DNA of 64,000 bases from Coriobacteriaceae bacterium (GTDB lineage Bacteria; Actinomycetota; Coriobacteriia; Coriobacteriales; Coriobacteriaceae). The notes under the pieces were generated by a model. It saw only the letters and a program-made list of their open reading frames with translations. It was not told the DNA's origin and searched no databases. The translations under genes were made by a program, and so were the position numbers. Within the stretch, counting starts at the first letter, position 1. The number at the start of each line of letters is the position of its first letter. Below, piece after piece: positions 16,811 through 24,965 of the stretch. The stretch covers positions 202,046 to 266,045 of the forward strand of contig CABIWB010000001.1 in assembly GCA_902362275.1 (NCBI GenBank), given 5' to 3'.

Positions 16811-17374
16811 CTACTTGGTCTTGGCTACCAGCAGCGGGTCGCCAAGCTTGACGAGCGGGTTGCCGCCGATAAGCGTTCCAGACTCGCCGACATGGTCGAT
16901 GCTCTTAAGGCGATCGAGCTCGGAGACGATGACGGTCACGATGTCCTCGTGACCAGCGGCCTTAATAGCCTCGCGGTCGAAGCTGATGAGCGGCTGGCCT
17001 GCCTTGACCACATCGCCCATCTCGACAAAGCGGGCAAAGCCCTTGCCGTTCATTTCCACGGTGCCCAGGCCAACATGGATGAACACGCGAAGACCGTCCT
17101 CGGTGATCATGCCAATGGAGTGGTTGGTGACAGTGGTGGCACCGATGCGGCCGTTGGCGGGCGCATAGATGGTGCCGGTAATGGGCTCGATGCCATAGCC
17201 CTGGCCAAGCATGCCCGAGGCGATCGTCTCGTCGGGAACCTCGTTCAGATTGACGAGCACGCCGTTGACGGGGGCATAGATGACGCCTGCGCGGGTGGCG
17301 AAGCTTGCTGCGGGCGGAACGGACGCCTCGCCGGTCGAGGTGAAGGTGGACTTAAGCGAATCGAGCAGACCCAT
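16811..17374 (-). CDS. PTS glucose-type EIIA component
   Basis: 187-residue stand-alone EIIA of the glucose family, a cytosolic phosphocarrier between HPr and a sugar permease. The start is at 17374 ([11 protein letters not shown]) behind GGAGGCAACT. The family pattern is clear: [45 protein letters not shown] and [12 protein letters not shown]. The two active-site histidines are present (His85 and His100). The Asp that usually follows the second His (GxDTV) is Gly104. The domain starts about 30 residues in, after a Ser/Ala-rich tail. No IIBC gene is near, so it may serve a permease encoded elsewhere. Confidence 0.9.
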   Translation of the reverse strand: MGLLDSLKSTFTSTGEASVPPAASFATRAGVIYAPVNGVLVNLNEVPDETIASGMLGQGYGIEPITGTIYAPANGRIGATTVTNHSIGMITEDGLRVFIHVGLGTVEMNGKGFARFVEMGDVVKAGQPLISFDREAIKAAGHEDIVTVIVSELDRLKSIDHVGESGTLIGGNPLVKLGDPLLVAKTK

Positions 17375-17421
17375 AGTTGCCTCCAACTTAAATAGGCGCA
17401 TATCGCGCGTTTGGTTTGCCG

Positions 17422-17431
17422 GAAACGTTTC
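17422..17431. promoter_or_regulatory. GAAACGTTTC palindrome upstream of PTS IIA
   Basis: Perfect 10-bp palindrome 48 bases upstream of the IIA start. It resembles the core of LacI/CcpA-type operators but lacks the full consensus. Confidence 0.3.
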
Positions 17432-17617
17432 ATATGTGTTTCGCGGCTTGGTCAACGACCCTATTCTACGCTGCTCAGCGATACCCCTGAGCTGGGATTA
17501 TGTGATATATCAGTTGAAGGGAGACTTATTGCCGGAGAGTTTCTGCGTCCTGCACCCAACTGGGGTACGCTTAGATGCGAAAAAGGAGTGCGCATAATTT
17601 GCGCGAAGGGAGCACAT

Positions 17618-18520
17618 ATGATTGTCGAGAACCATGCGCTGTGGGGCGAGGAGCCGACCGAGGATTATCCGGCGACCTTTACGTATCTGGGTGCCGAGCC
17701 GCTGCCCGACAAGCCCAATGGCCGCCGCTCCGCGGTGATCATCTGCGGCGGAGGTGCGTTTACGCATATCGCTCCGCATGAGCAGGATCCCGTGGCGTTT
17801 GCATTTTTGGACCGCGGCTACCAGGCCTTTGTGCTCAACTATGTGACGAGTTCTACGGGTGACGTGAGCTTTCCGCACCCCCAGGCAGATCTTGCCAAGA
17901 TGGTCGCCACGGTGCGCGCCAACGCCGACGAGTGGCATGTCGACCCCAAGTGCGTGTGCGTCGTGGGCTTTTCTGCTGGCGGCATGATTTGCGCCTCGCT
18001 GGCAACACAGTGGAAGACCGGCCCCTTCGCGGCACTTGCCGGGGCGCGTCCGGACGACATTCGTCCCGATGCCGTGGTGCTGGGCTATCCATTGCTCGAC
18101 TTTGCCTATGTGCGTGACATGCAGACGCGCGATCCGCGCATTGACTTGCGTGTGCCCAAGACGGGCGGCAAGACGGGGCGCGATCTGCTCAACGACTACC
18201 TGTCGATGGTGACGGGTGGCGAGGCAACTGACGAGCATCTGGCCGACATCTGCCCCACCACGCATGTTTCGCGTCAGATGCCACCGACCTTTGTGTGGGG
18301 CGTGTCCGACGACAAAACGGCGCCGATCGCGCAGGTCTACCCGTTTGCGCAGCGCATGGCCGAGGAGGGCGTTGCATGCGAGATGCACGTCTTCGACCAG
18401 GGTGGTCACGGCCTTTCGCTCGGCAACGCCAACACCGCGGTCGACAACGAGGACAAGCAGGTGGCAGTCCGTCCTTGGATCCGCCTAGCCTTCCGCTTCC
18501 TGGAGCGCCACGGGTTTTAG
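17618..18520 (+). CDS. Alpha/beta-hydrolase, esterase of the BD-FAE/acetyl-esterase type
   Basis: 300-residue cytosolic hydrolase. The start is at ATG 17618 (MIVENHALWGEEPTEDYPATFTYL) behind CGAAGGGAGCAC; the open frame upstream is not supported. Fold and catalysis are visible in order: oxyanion motif IICGGGAFTHIAPHEQD, nucleophile elbow VVGFSAGGMICASLA, Asp in GVSDDKTAP and His in DQGGHGLSLGN. Relatives deacetylate sugars or cleave feruloyl esters, but the natural substrate is not indicated. It is convergent with the GntR gene at 18793. Confidence 0.88.
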   Translation: MIVENHALWGEEPTEDYPATFTYLGAEPLPDKPNGRRSAVIICGGGAFTHIAPHEQDPVAFAFLDRGYQAFVLNYVTSSTGDVSFPHPQADLAKMVATVRANADEWHVDPKCVCVVGFSAGGMICASLATQWKTGPFAALAGARPDDIRPDAVVLGYPLLDFAYVRDMQTRDPRIDLRVPKTGGKTGRDLLNDYLSMVTGGEATDEHLADICPTTHVSRQMPPTFVWGVSDDKTAPIAQVYPFAQRMAEEGVACEMHVFDQGGHGLSLGNANTAVDNEDKQVAVRPWIRLAFRFLERHGF

Positions 18521-18548
18521 TTACGGCGTTTTACCAAACGCCGTAACC
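18520..18548 (+). terminator. 12-bp hairpin directly after the esterase gene
   Basis: GTTACGGCGTTT pairs perfectly with AAACGCCGTAAC around TACC. It overlaps the stop codon and has no T tract, so it is a stability element or part of the larger structure that follows at 18558. Confidence 0.5.
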
Positions 18549-18557
18549 ACTTGACGC

Positions 18558-18665
18558 TGCAAGCCCGCCAGAGTGGCAATCTGCCTTTCAACTTCGGCGG
18601 CATGACCAGAAGGTCAATGCCGCCTTGCCTCAAGGCACCTTGCTTGCTCTGGCGGGCTTTTGCTG
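18558..18665 (+). ncRNA. Branched structured RNA ending in an intrinsic terminator
   Basis: The outer stem AAGCCCGCCAGAG (18561-18573) pairs with CTCTGGCGGGCTT (18647-18659), followed by TTT. Inside, GGCGGCATGACC pairs with GGTCAATGCCGCC around AGAA, and a smaller stem TTGCC-TCAA-GGCA follows. This is more structure than a simple terminator needs. It could be the 3' end of the esterase mRNA or an independent small RNA. No promoter was identified. Confidence 0.45.
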
Positions 18666-18706
18666 TCGGCGTCAAAATATCGGCGTTGTCTTGGCTGCCA
18701 AAAGAA

Positions 18707-18742
18707 TGACCCCTCGGGGACGGAGGAAAACGGATCAGTTTG
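18707..18742. repeat. GGGGACGGAGGAAAACGGAT repeat, copy 1
   Basis: 36 bases that match the reverse complement of 60891-60926 at 32 positions. Both copies lie just downstream of a minus-strand regulator gene. Confidence 0.7.
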
Positions 18743-18792
18743 GGCGGTGCTGGCGCCAAGGTTTAAGACCGACGTCGTCCCTTGTTGCTTTC

Positions 18793-19443
18793 CTACCAGA
18801 CGGTGAACTGGGCGTTTTTTGTGTTCCAATGGACATCACGAACGTAGTCGCGCACGCCCGTCGCATCTTGTGCTTCGAACAACTCAAGAATATGAGCATG
18901 TTCGCTGTTGGCTTTATTGAGCAGTTTGCACGCCGTCTCCTGGTCGACAGTCTCGTAATCGCGCTTGATAAAGCAGCGTTCGAGCTGCGAGATCATATCG
19001 CGCAGACGGTCGTTGCCGCAGCGGTTGAAGTACGTCAGATGAAAGTCCCGCTGAATGTCGTCGTACTTTCGGATGAGACCGCCTTGGATCGCGAGGCCCA
19101 TGGAGCCGACGAGAAATTTAAGCTGCGTAATGTCATCGTCGGTTAGGTTCGGACAGGCGAGATATGCGGCCTGCCCGTCGAGCGGCCCCATAATCTCAAA
19201 GACTTCAACGGCGTTTTGCTGATCGAACCCACGGACGCGGAATCCGCGGCGGGGGAGATTGTCCAGGTAGCCGTCGCTTGCCAGCTGGATGAGCGCCTCG
19301 CGAACCGGCGTGCGCGACACGCCCATGGCGTCGCAGATCGCTTGCTCGCTCAGCCGGTCGCCGGCCGAAAGCTCGCCGGCGTCAATACGGCTCGAAATGT
19401 AGTCGTATACGTGGTCTTTCAGGGGCCTTCTGAGCGTTTCCAT
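18793..19443 (-). CDS. GntR-family regulator, FCD subfamily
   Basis: 216-residue DNA-binding protein. The winged helix-turn-helix fills residues 5-70 (GELSAGDRLSEQAICDAMGVSRTPVREALIQLASDGYLDNLPRRGFRVRG). The all-helical FCD ligand domain follows (about 75-210), with the metal/ligand-type residues in RDFHLTYFNRCGN and SEHAHILELFEA. It is transcribed away from the DDAH-antiporter genes. The intergenic palindrome TTGTATACAATATACAA (19591-19607) is a good candidate for its operator, so it probably senses an arginine-related compound and controls these neighbours. Confidence 0.88.
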   Translation of the reverse strand: METLRRPLKDHVYDYISSRIDAGELSAGDRLSEQAICDAMGVSRTPVREALIQLASDGYLDNLPRRGFRVRGFDQQNAVEVFEIMGPLDGQAAYLACPNLTDDDITQLKFLVGSMGLAIQGGLIRKYDDIQRDFHLTYFNRCGNDRLRDMISQLERCFIKRDYETVDQETACKLLNKANSEHAHILELFEAQDATGVRDYVRDVHWNTKNAQFTVW

Positions 19444-19590
19444 GAGCCTATGTTCCTTAACGGTATATTTCTAAAAGCAAATACGTTTCACTTGAATAGC
19501 TCAGTTGAATTATAGAACGGCCAGCTAAATCATGCTACTTTGCGCCGATATGTAAGAATACGCTTACCGAAGAATACCTACCGTTCAGGA

Positions 19591-19607
19591 TTGTATACAA
19601 TATACAA
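19591..19607. promoter_or_regulatory. Candidate GntR operator/promoter of the DDAH operon
   Basis: TTGTATACAATATACAA contains two overlapping palindromes (TTGTATACAA and TGTATA-CAA-TATACA) typical of FCD regulators, and it supplies a TATACA -10 sequence. It lies about 90 bases upstream of the DDAH start. The rest of the 255-base divergent region shows no gene. Confidence 0.55.
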
Positions 19608-19698
19608 AACAGGAAAACCGCCCTAAGATAAAGCCATCGAAAGGAAGGCGGGCGCGAAGAAGTCCCGCTCTCTGCTAAGAGATCCAAGGAGGATCATC

Positions 19699-20475
19699 AT
19701 GACCAAGTTCAGCCACGTCATCATCCGCCGCCCCGGCAAGTCCCTGAGCAATGGCATCACGAGTGCCCCCGAGCTTGGCCAGCCCATCTACGAGCGCGCC
19801 ATCGAGGAGCACTACGATTACGAGCATGCGCTCGAGCAGTGCGGCGTTGACGTGTCGGTGCTGCCGGCACTCGAGCAGTATCCCGACAGCTGCTTCGTCG
19901 AAGATCCGGCTGTTATCACTCGCTGCGGCGCCATCATTACCAACCCCGGCGCCGATAGCCGCAACGGCGAGAAGGACGAGATCGAGCCGGCCGTCCGTCG
20001 CTTCTTTGACGATGAGCATGTCAAGCACATCGTTTCTCCGGGCACGCTTGACGGCGGCGATGTCATGATGGTCGGTGACCATTTCTACGTCGGTCGCTCC
20101 GCTCGTACCAACGAAGAGGGCATCCGCCAGTTCTGTGAGATTCTCGAGGGCTGGGGCCTCGAGGGTTCTGAGGTTCCGCTGGAGGAGGTCCTGCACCTCA
20201 AGACGGGCGTCAACTACATCGAGGACAACAACATGCTCGTCTCCGGTGAGTTCATCGATAAGCCCGACTTTGCCCAGTACAACAAGATCGTCGTGCCCGA
20301 GGACGAGGCGTACGGCGCCAACTGCATCTGGGTCAACGGTACGGTCATCGTTGCCGAGGGCTATCCGACTGTGCTCAAGGCCGTGCAGGATCTGGGCTAC
20401 AAGACACTCGTCGTCGATACCTCTGAGTATCGCAAGGTCGACGGCGGCCTTTCTTGCCTGTCGCTGCGCTTCTAA
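19699..20475 (+). CDS. Dimethylargininase (DDAH) / amidinotransferase-family hydrolase
   Basis: 258-residue enzyme of the guanidino-group modifying superfamily. DDAH converts methylated arginines to citrulline and methylamines. The sequence has MTKFSHVIIRRPGKSLSNGI at the start, SCFVEDP near 64-70, GTLDGGDVMMVGDHFYVGRSART near 115-137, and a catalytic His166 (LHLKTGVNYIEDN). Catalytic Cys253 lies in GGLSCLSLRF, the expected place just before the C-terminus. Length and motifs fit DDAH rather than the longer arginine deiminase. CCAAGGAGGATC precedes the ATG. An amino-acid antiporter follows 110 bases downstream, and a GntR regulator lies divergently upstream. Confidence 0.88.
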   Translation: MTKFSHVIIRRPGKSLSNGITSAPELGQPIYERAIEEHYDYEHALEQCGVDVSVLPALEQYPDSCFVEDPAVITRCGAIITNPGADSRNGEKDEIEPAVRRFFDDEHVKHIVSPGTLDGGDVMMVGDHFYVGRSARTNEEGIRQFCEILEGWGLEGSEVPLEEVLHLKTGVNYIEDNNMLVSGEFIDKPDFAQYNKIVVPEDEAYGANCIWVNGTVIVAEGYPTVLKAVQDLGYKTLVVDTSEYRKVDGGLSCLSLRF

Positions 20476-20510
20476 CGCGATAGCTGTAACAGTCTGATGA
20501 TCGCTTGACC

Positions 20511-20553
20511 GATGGCCCGGCACCCGATTCGGGACGTCCGGGCCATCTTTCGT
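20511..20553 (+). terminator. Terminator/attenuator between DDAH and antiporter genes
   Basis: GATGGCCCGG pairs with CCGGGCCATC and is followed by TTTCGTT. The T run is short, so the antiporter may be expressed at a reduced level by read-through. Confidence 0.7.
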
Positions 20554-20584
20554 TAGATCACATGATGAAGGGGGTGCACATACA

Positions 20585-22048
20585 ATGGCCTCTAAAGCTC
20601 AAAATGAAGAGATTATCGACCCTAATGGCCTCGATCTCTTTCGTCTGACCATGATGGTCATTACCGCCAGTATTTGTGGCGGCATCTTTTCGCTTGCCGG
20701 CGATATGGCAGCAGGTGGGGCAAATACCGGTGCGGTTATCGTCTCGTGGGGAATTTGCTTTATTGGCGTCTTTGCGCTGATGATGGTGTTCAACGGTTTG
20801 TCTCAGGCCCGTCCCGACCTGACCGGCGGCATCTATGCATACGCTGCGGCCGGTTTTGGCGATTACATTGGATTCAACTCCGCTTGGGGCTACTGGATCA
20901 GCGCATGTCTTTCCAACGTGAGCTTTGCGCTCTTGCTGTTTAGCGCGCTGGGCTATTTCTTCCCTGCGTTTGGCGCGGGTAACAACCTGCTTTCTATCGT
21001 CTGCGCCAGCGTGTTTTTGTGGTTCCTTACCGCCCTTGTGCTTCGTGGCGTTAAGGAGGCTGCGGGCATTAACACGATCGTCACGTTGGCGAAGCTGGTG
21101 CCGCTGGGGCTCTTTGTGCTGAGTATCGTGCTCCTGGGTAAGTTCAACGTCGATATCTTTATGGACAACTTCTGGGGAGAGCCGGCTGGTCCTGGCTTTG
21201 GCGAGCAGGTTGTCTCGACCATGATCGCCCTTGTCTGGGTCTTCACGGGCATCGAGGGCGCTGTCGTTATCTCGGGCCGTGCAAAGTACGTGCGTGACGT
21301 CGGCCGCTCGACGGCGCTCGGATTTGCGGCTGTATTCACGCTGTATCTGATCATCTCGATGCTGTCGCTCGGCATTATGCCGCGCGAGGAGATGGCACAG
21401 CTTGCAACGCCCTCCATGGCGGGAATTCTCGAGTGCGCAATCGGTCCGGTTGGTGCTGCCATCGTAAACCTTGGCGTTATCCTTTCGTTGGTCGGCGCGC
21501 TGCTGGGCTATGTCATCATTGCGTCCGAGACGCCGTTCGAGGCGGCGCGCCAGGGATCCTTCCCTCTGGCGTTTGCCAAGACGAACAAGCACGACGCCCC
21601 GGTGGTAACGGTTCTCGTGAGCTCCGGCATCACGCAGCTCTTCTTGATCGTGTCGTATGTGGCGGCGAGCACCTACCAGTTCTTCTATAGCTGCGCAGTC
21701 AACACGATTCTGGTTCCGTATGTCTGCTCGGCTGCCTATTACATGGTGATTGGCTGGAAGAACGAGCATCTGGACGGGCCGCATGCGCCCAGCGTCGGCA
21801 AAGCCCGCTTCTTCGGTACGCTCGGCTTCATCTACACATTGTTCCTGGTGTGGTCGACTGGTCTTCAGGGCGTTATGATCACGACGATTCTTTTTGCTCC
21901 GGCCATTCCCGTCTATATGCTGGGCGAGCGAGGCCGCGGTAAACCGGTGCTTCCGCATCTGCACGACAAGCTGATCGCAGCGGTGGTCATTGTCGTGGCA
22001 ATCATTTCGCTGTATCTGCACTTTGCCGGTATTGCGCCGATAGTCTAA
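20585..22048 (+). CDS. APC-family amino acid antiporter (arginine/ornithine type)
   Basis: 487-residue transporter with about 12 hydrophobic helices, starting at ATG behind GAAGGGGGTGC. The first helix has the APC signature TASICGGIFSLAGDMAAGG, and PDLTGGIYAYAAAGFGDYIGFNSAWGYW follows, as in ArcD/YdgI and other basic amino acid/polyamine exchangers. Next to a DDAH it most likely exchanges arginine-like substrates for citrulline or ornithine, but this is inferred from context. It ends at a terminator at 22147. Confidence 0.85.
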   Translation: MASKAQNEEIIDPNGLDLFRLTMMVITASICGGIFSLAGDMAAGGANTGAVIVSWGICFIGVFALMMVFNGLSQARPDLTGGIYAYAAAGFGDYIGFNSAWGYWISACLSNVSFALLLFSALGYFFPAFGAGNNLLSIVCASVFLWFLTALVLRGVKEAAGINTIVTLAKLVPLGLFVLSIVLLGKFNVDIFMDNFWGEPAGPGFGEQVVSTMIALVWVFTGIEGAVVISGRAKYVRDVGRSTALGFAAVFTLYLIISMLSLGIMPREEMAQLATPSMAGILECAIGPVGAAIVNLGVILSLVGALLGYVIIASETPFEAARQGSFPLAFAKTNKHDAPVVTVLVSSGITQLFLIVSYVAASTYQFFYSCAVNTILVPYVCSAAYYMVIGWKNEHLDGPHAPSVGKARFFGTLGFIYTLFLVWSTGLQGVMITTILFAPAIPVYMLGERGRGKPVLPHLHDKLIAAVVIVVAIISLYLHFAGIAPIV

Positions 22049-22146
22049 GACTATGGCGAGTTTCATTGCTTGGTCGCGTATCGGTGCTACTTGGCATTCA
22101 TAGCTGATGTGGGTCTCTATAACGTGCCTATGTGAGCGCCCACCAA

Positions 22147-22188
22147 GCCCGCGCAGGTGACATTTGTTTCCAGCGCGGGCCTTTGCTG
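22147..22188 (+). terminator. Terminator of the antiporter gene
   Basis: GCCCGCGC pairs with GCGCGGGC around a 20-base loop and is followed by CTTTGCT. Confidence 0.65.
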
Positions 22189-22203
22189 TTGCGGCGAAAT
22201 GCT

Positions 22204-22300
22204 GGCGGCAGCTGGGGACGTTCCTGTTGTGCCGGCGCCTTGGGACACTCCTTGGTTGTTTTGCATGCGACGGAGGGAACGGATCATTTTGTCGAGGGGC
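22204..22300. repeat. GGCAGCTGGGGACGTTCC repeat, copy 1
   Basis: 22204-22256 matches 55343-55395 closely (both read GGCAGCTGGGGACGTTCC, then TGTGCCGGC and TTGGGAC). The following bases to about 22300 (GACGGAGGGAACGGATCATTTTG) resemble the repeat at 18707-18742. No gene is visible between 22049 and the feo promoter. Confidence 0.65.
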
Positions 22301-22363
22301 GGGCGGCTGTTTCGGTCCTCGGGGAAACCACGGCCCGGAATTCCCCTTGCACCAATCTGTCGA

Positions 22364-22393
22364 TTGAACATCGGTGTGTGTTCGCGCTATCAT
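22364..22393 (+). promoter_or_regulatory. Promoter of feoAB
   Basis: TTGAAC at 22364-22369, an 18-base spacer and TATCAT at 22388-22393. Confidence 0.6.
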
Positions 22394-22397
22394 GCGT

Positions 22398-22431
22398 GGT
22401 TAAATGGTTAGCCATGGCAAACGGTTAGCCA
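22398..22431 (+). promoter_or_regulatory. DtxR/IdeR-like iron operator, tandem GGTTAGCCA
   Basis: GGTTAGCCA occurs at 22406-22414 and 22423-22431, with a further GGTTA at 22398. Each matches half of the DtxR/IdeR consensus (GGTTAGSCTAACC core). The position just downstream of the -10 box fits iron-dependent repression of feoAB. Confidence 0.55.
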
Positions 22432-22480
22432 AGATAAACAAAATGCAACGCCCTGTGGGCGCCGGGGGAGGAACACGGAC

Positions 22481-24841
22481 GTGAAGCTCGATACGCTCGA
22501 GATTGGAAAGGACGCCGTTGTCGCATCGGTGGCATCGGACGATCAGGCACTCCGACAGCATATTTTGGACATGGGTCTAACGCCGGGCACCGAAGTCACC
22601 ATGATGAAGTACGCCCCCATGGGCGACCCGCTCGAGATTCGTCTGCGTGGCTACGAGTTGACACTGCGCAAGGACGATGCCGCTCGCATCGAGCTCGTGG
22701 GTATTCACGACACCGATACGGGTCCGCGCGCTAACGCCGCAATCGGCACGACGGAGCATCCGGCCCTGGGCGAGGGGACGTATTCGCCCCGTGCGGCAAA
22801 GACGGCCGTGCCCGAGGGCGCGCCGCTGCACTTTGCTCTCGCCGGCAACCAAAACTGCGGTAAGACCACGTTGTTCAACCAGCTTACAGGCTCCAACCAG
22901 CACGTCGGCAACTTTCCCGGCGTGACGGTCGACCGCAAGGACGGCACTATCCGTAACCATCCCGAGGCAAGCGTTACCGACCTGCCCGGCATTTACTCCC
23001 TGTCGCCGTACACGGGCGAGGAGATTGTCAGCCGTCAATTCATCCTTGACGATCATCCCGACGCCATCATCGATATCATCGACGCTACTAATATTGAACG
23101 TAACCTGTACCTGACGCTGCAGCTTATGGAGCTCGATCGACCCATGGTCATCGCGCTCAACATGATGGACGAGGTGACGGCCAACGGCGGCGCCGTGGAC
23201 GTCAACCTGCTCGAGAGCCTGCTGGGCGTGCCTGTTGTTCCCATTAGCGCTGCCCGCAACGAGGGTATTGGCGAGTTGGTGGATCATGCCTTGCACGTGG
23301 CGCGGTTCCGCGAGCGCCCCGGTCGCCTGGACTTCTGCGCGCCCGATGGTCCGGACGGCGGCGCGCTGCATCGCTGCATTCACGGCATCGCCAACCTTAT
23401 CGAGGACCATGCCGCGACGGCGCACATTCCCGTGCGTTTTGCGGCGACCAAGCTGGTTGAGGGCGACGAGCTGGTGACCGAGGCGCTTCACCTGGACCGC
23501 AACGAGCTCGACGCCATCGAGCACATCATTAGCCAAATGGAGGGCGAGGCCGGCACCGACCGTCTATCTGCGCTAGCTGACATGCGCTTCGGCTTTATCG
23601 GCGACGTGTGCGGGCGTTGCGTCGTCAAGCCGCACGAGAGCCGCGAGCACGTGCGCTCCGTCAAGATTGACCGCATCCTGACGGGTCGTTACACGGCCAT
23701 TCCGGCGTTTCTGGTGATCATGGGTCTCGTCTTTTGGCTGACGTTTGGCGTGATCGGCGCGGCGTTGCAGGGACTTATGGAGGACGGCATCGCTGCCATC
23801 ATCGCCTCGGCCGATGCGGGTCTCAAGGCGTTCGGCACCAACGACGTAGTGCGCTCGCTGGCTGTCGACGGCGTGCTTACGGGCGTGGGCAGCGTGCTGA
23901 CCTTCCTGCCGATTATCGTCGTGCTCTTCTTGTTCCTTTCCATTCTGGAAGACTCGGGCTACATGGCGCGCGTGGCCTTTGTCATGGATAAGGTGTTGCG
24001 TCGCTTTGGCCTGTCGGGCCGCAGCTTTGTGCCCATGCTCGTCGGTTTTGGCTGCACCGTGCCGGCTATCATGTCGACCCGTACGCTCCCATCCGAGCAC
24101 GACCGCAAGATGACCGTCATGCTCACGCCGTTCATGAGCTGCTCGGCCAAGTTGCCGGTCTACGGTCTGCTGTGCGGGGCGTTTTTTCCACAGGCGACGG
24201 TTCCCGCCATGGTCTCGCTCTATCTGATTGGCATTGCGGTTGGTTGCATCGCGGCCTTGGTGCTTAACCACACGGCATTTAAGGGCGACCCGGTGCCGTT
24301 TATCATGGAACTTCCCAATTACCGTCTGCCGAGCGTCAAGACGACGGTGATGCTGGCATGGGATAAGGCCAAAGACTTTATTACCAAGGCCTTTACCATT
24401 ATCTTTGCCGCTACCGTGGTCATCTGGTTCCTGCAGACGTTCGATATCCGCTTTAACGTGGTCGCCGACCAGTCACAAAGCCTGCTTGCCGGTCTTGGTA
24501 GCATCATCGCACCGGTGTTGGCGCCGCTCGGCTTTGGCGATTGGCGCGCCTCGACTGCACTCGTCACGGGGCTCATTGCCAAGGAGAGCGTCATCTCGAC
24601 GCTCACAGTGCTTTTGGGTGCAACCTCGCCCGCGGCACTGTCAGCCATGTTTTCGCCGTTTACCGCTTACGTGTTCTTGGTCTTTACGCTGCTGTACCCG
24701 CCTTGCGTGGCGTCCATCGGTGCCGTCAAGAGTGAGCTGGGCGGGCGTTACGCCGTGGCCGTATTCGCGTTTCAGGTGACGGTCGCCTGGATCGTGGCGT
24801 TTGTCGTGCATTCGGCGGGCATATTGCTGGGGTTGGCTTAG
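22481..24841 (+). CDS. feoB: Fused FeoA-FeoB ferrous iron transporter
   Basis: 786-residue ferrous-iron uptake protein starting at GTG behind GGGGGAGGAAC. Residues 1-75 are a FeoA SH3-like domain (LDMGLTPGTEVTMMKYAPMGDPLEIRLRGYELTLRKDDA). After a 40-residue linker the G-protein domain begins, with GNQNCGKTT at 122-130, VTDLPGIYSLSPY (G3) and LNMMD (G4). The membrane part contains two Gate segments, FVPMLVGFGCTVPAIMSTRTL and LTPFMSCSAKLPVYGLLCGAFF. FeoA and FeoB are usually separate genes, so the fusion fixes their ratio. No FeoC gene is seen. Confidence 0.96.
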   Translation: MKLDTLEIGKDAVVASVASDDQALRQHILDMGLTPGTEVTMMKYAPMGDPLEIRLRGYELTLRKDDAARIELVGIHDTDTGPRANAAIGTTEHPALGEGTYSPRAAKTAVPEGAPLHFALAGNQNCGKTTLFNQLTGSNQHVGNFPGVTVDRKDGTIRNHPEASVTDLPGIYSLSPYTGEEIVSRQFILDDHPDAIIDIIDATNIERNLYLTLQLMELDRPMVIALNMMDEVTANGGAVDVNLLESLLGVPVVPISAARNEGIGELVDHALHVARFRERPGRLDFCAPDGPDGGALHRCIHGIANLIEDHAATAHIPVRFAATKLVEGDELVTEALHLDRNELDAIEHIISQMEGEAGTDRLSALADMRFGFIGDVCGRCVVKPHESREHVRSVKIDRILTGRYTAIPAFLVIMGLVFWLTFGVIGAALQGLMEDGIAAIIASADAGLKAFGTNDVVRSLAVDGVLTGVGSVLTFLPIIVVLFLFLSILEDSGYMARVAFVMDKVLRRFGLSGRSFVPMLVGFGCTVPAIMSTRTLPSEHDRKMTVMLTPFMSCSAKLPVYGLLCGAFFPQATVPAMVSLYLIGIAVGCIAALVLNHTAFKGDPVPFIMELPNYRLPSVKTTVMLAWDKAKDFITKAFTIIFAATVVIWFLQTFDIRFNVVADQSQSLLAGLGSIIAPVLAPLGFGDWRASTALVTGLIAKESVISTLTVLLGATSPAALSAMFSPFTAYVFLVFTLLYPPCVASIGAVKSELGGRYAVAVFAFQVTVAWIVAFVVHSAGILLGLA

Positions 24842-24881
24842 CTATTTATTGACGGCGCGACCTCTGTGTATTGAGTTGATT

Positions 24882-24918
24882 GCGGCCCCGCATCTGTACT
24901 GACGGATGCGGGGCCGTT
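24882..24918 (+). terminator. Terminator of feoAB
   Basis: GGCCCCGCATC pairs with GATGCGGGGCC around a 10-base loop. The T run is replaced by TTGCTATATAAT, which also holds the next promoter. Confidence 0.7.
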
Positions 24919-24928
24919 GCTATATAAT
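24899..24928 (+). promoter_or_regulatory. Promoter of the MFS gene
   Basis: A perfect TATAAT at 24923-24928 with CTGACG 18 bases upstream, so the -35 box lies inside the feoAB terminator hairpin. Confidence 0.5.
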
Positions 24929-24965
24929 CGCCCACCGCTCAAGATAATCGGAGAGGTTTTTCTAT

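Noticed and set aside
19610..19690. A guanidine or arginine riboswitch upstream of the DDAH gene
   Set aside because: The leader forms only a weak CCGCC/GGCGG pairing and lacks the conserved bases of guanidine riboswitches that I know.
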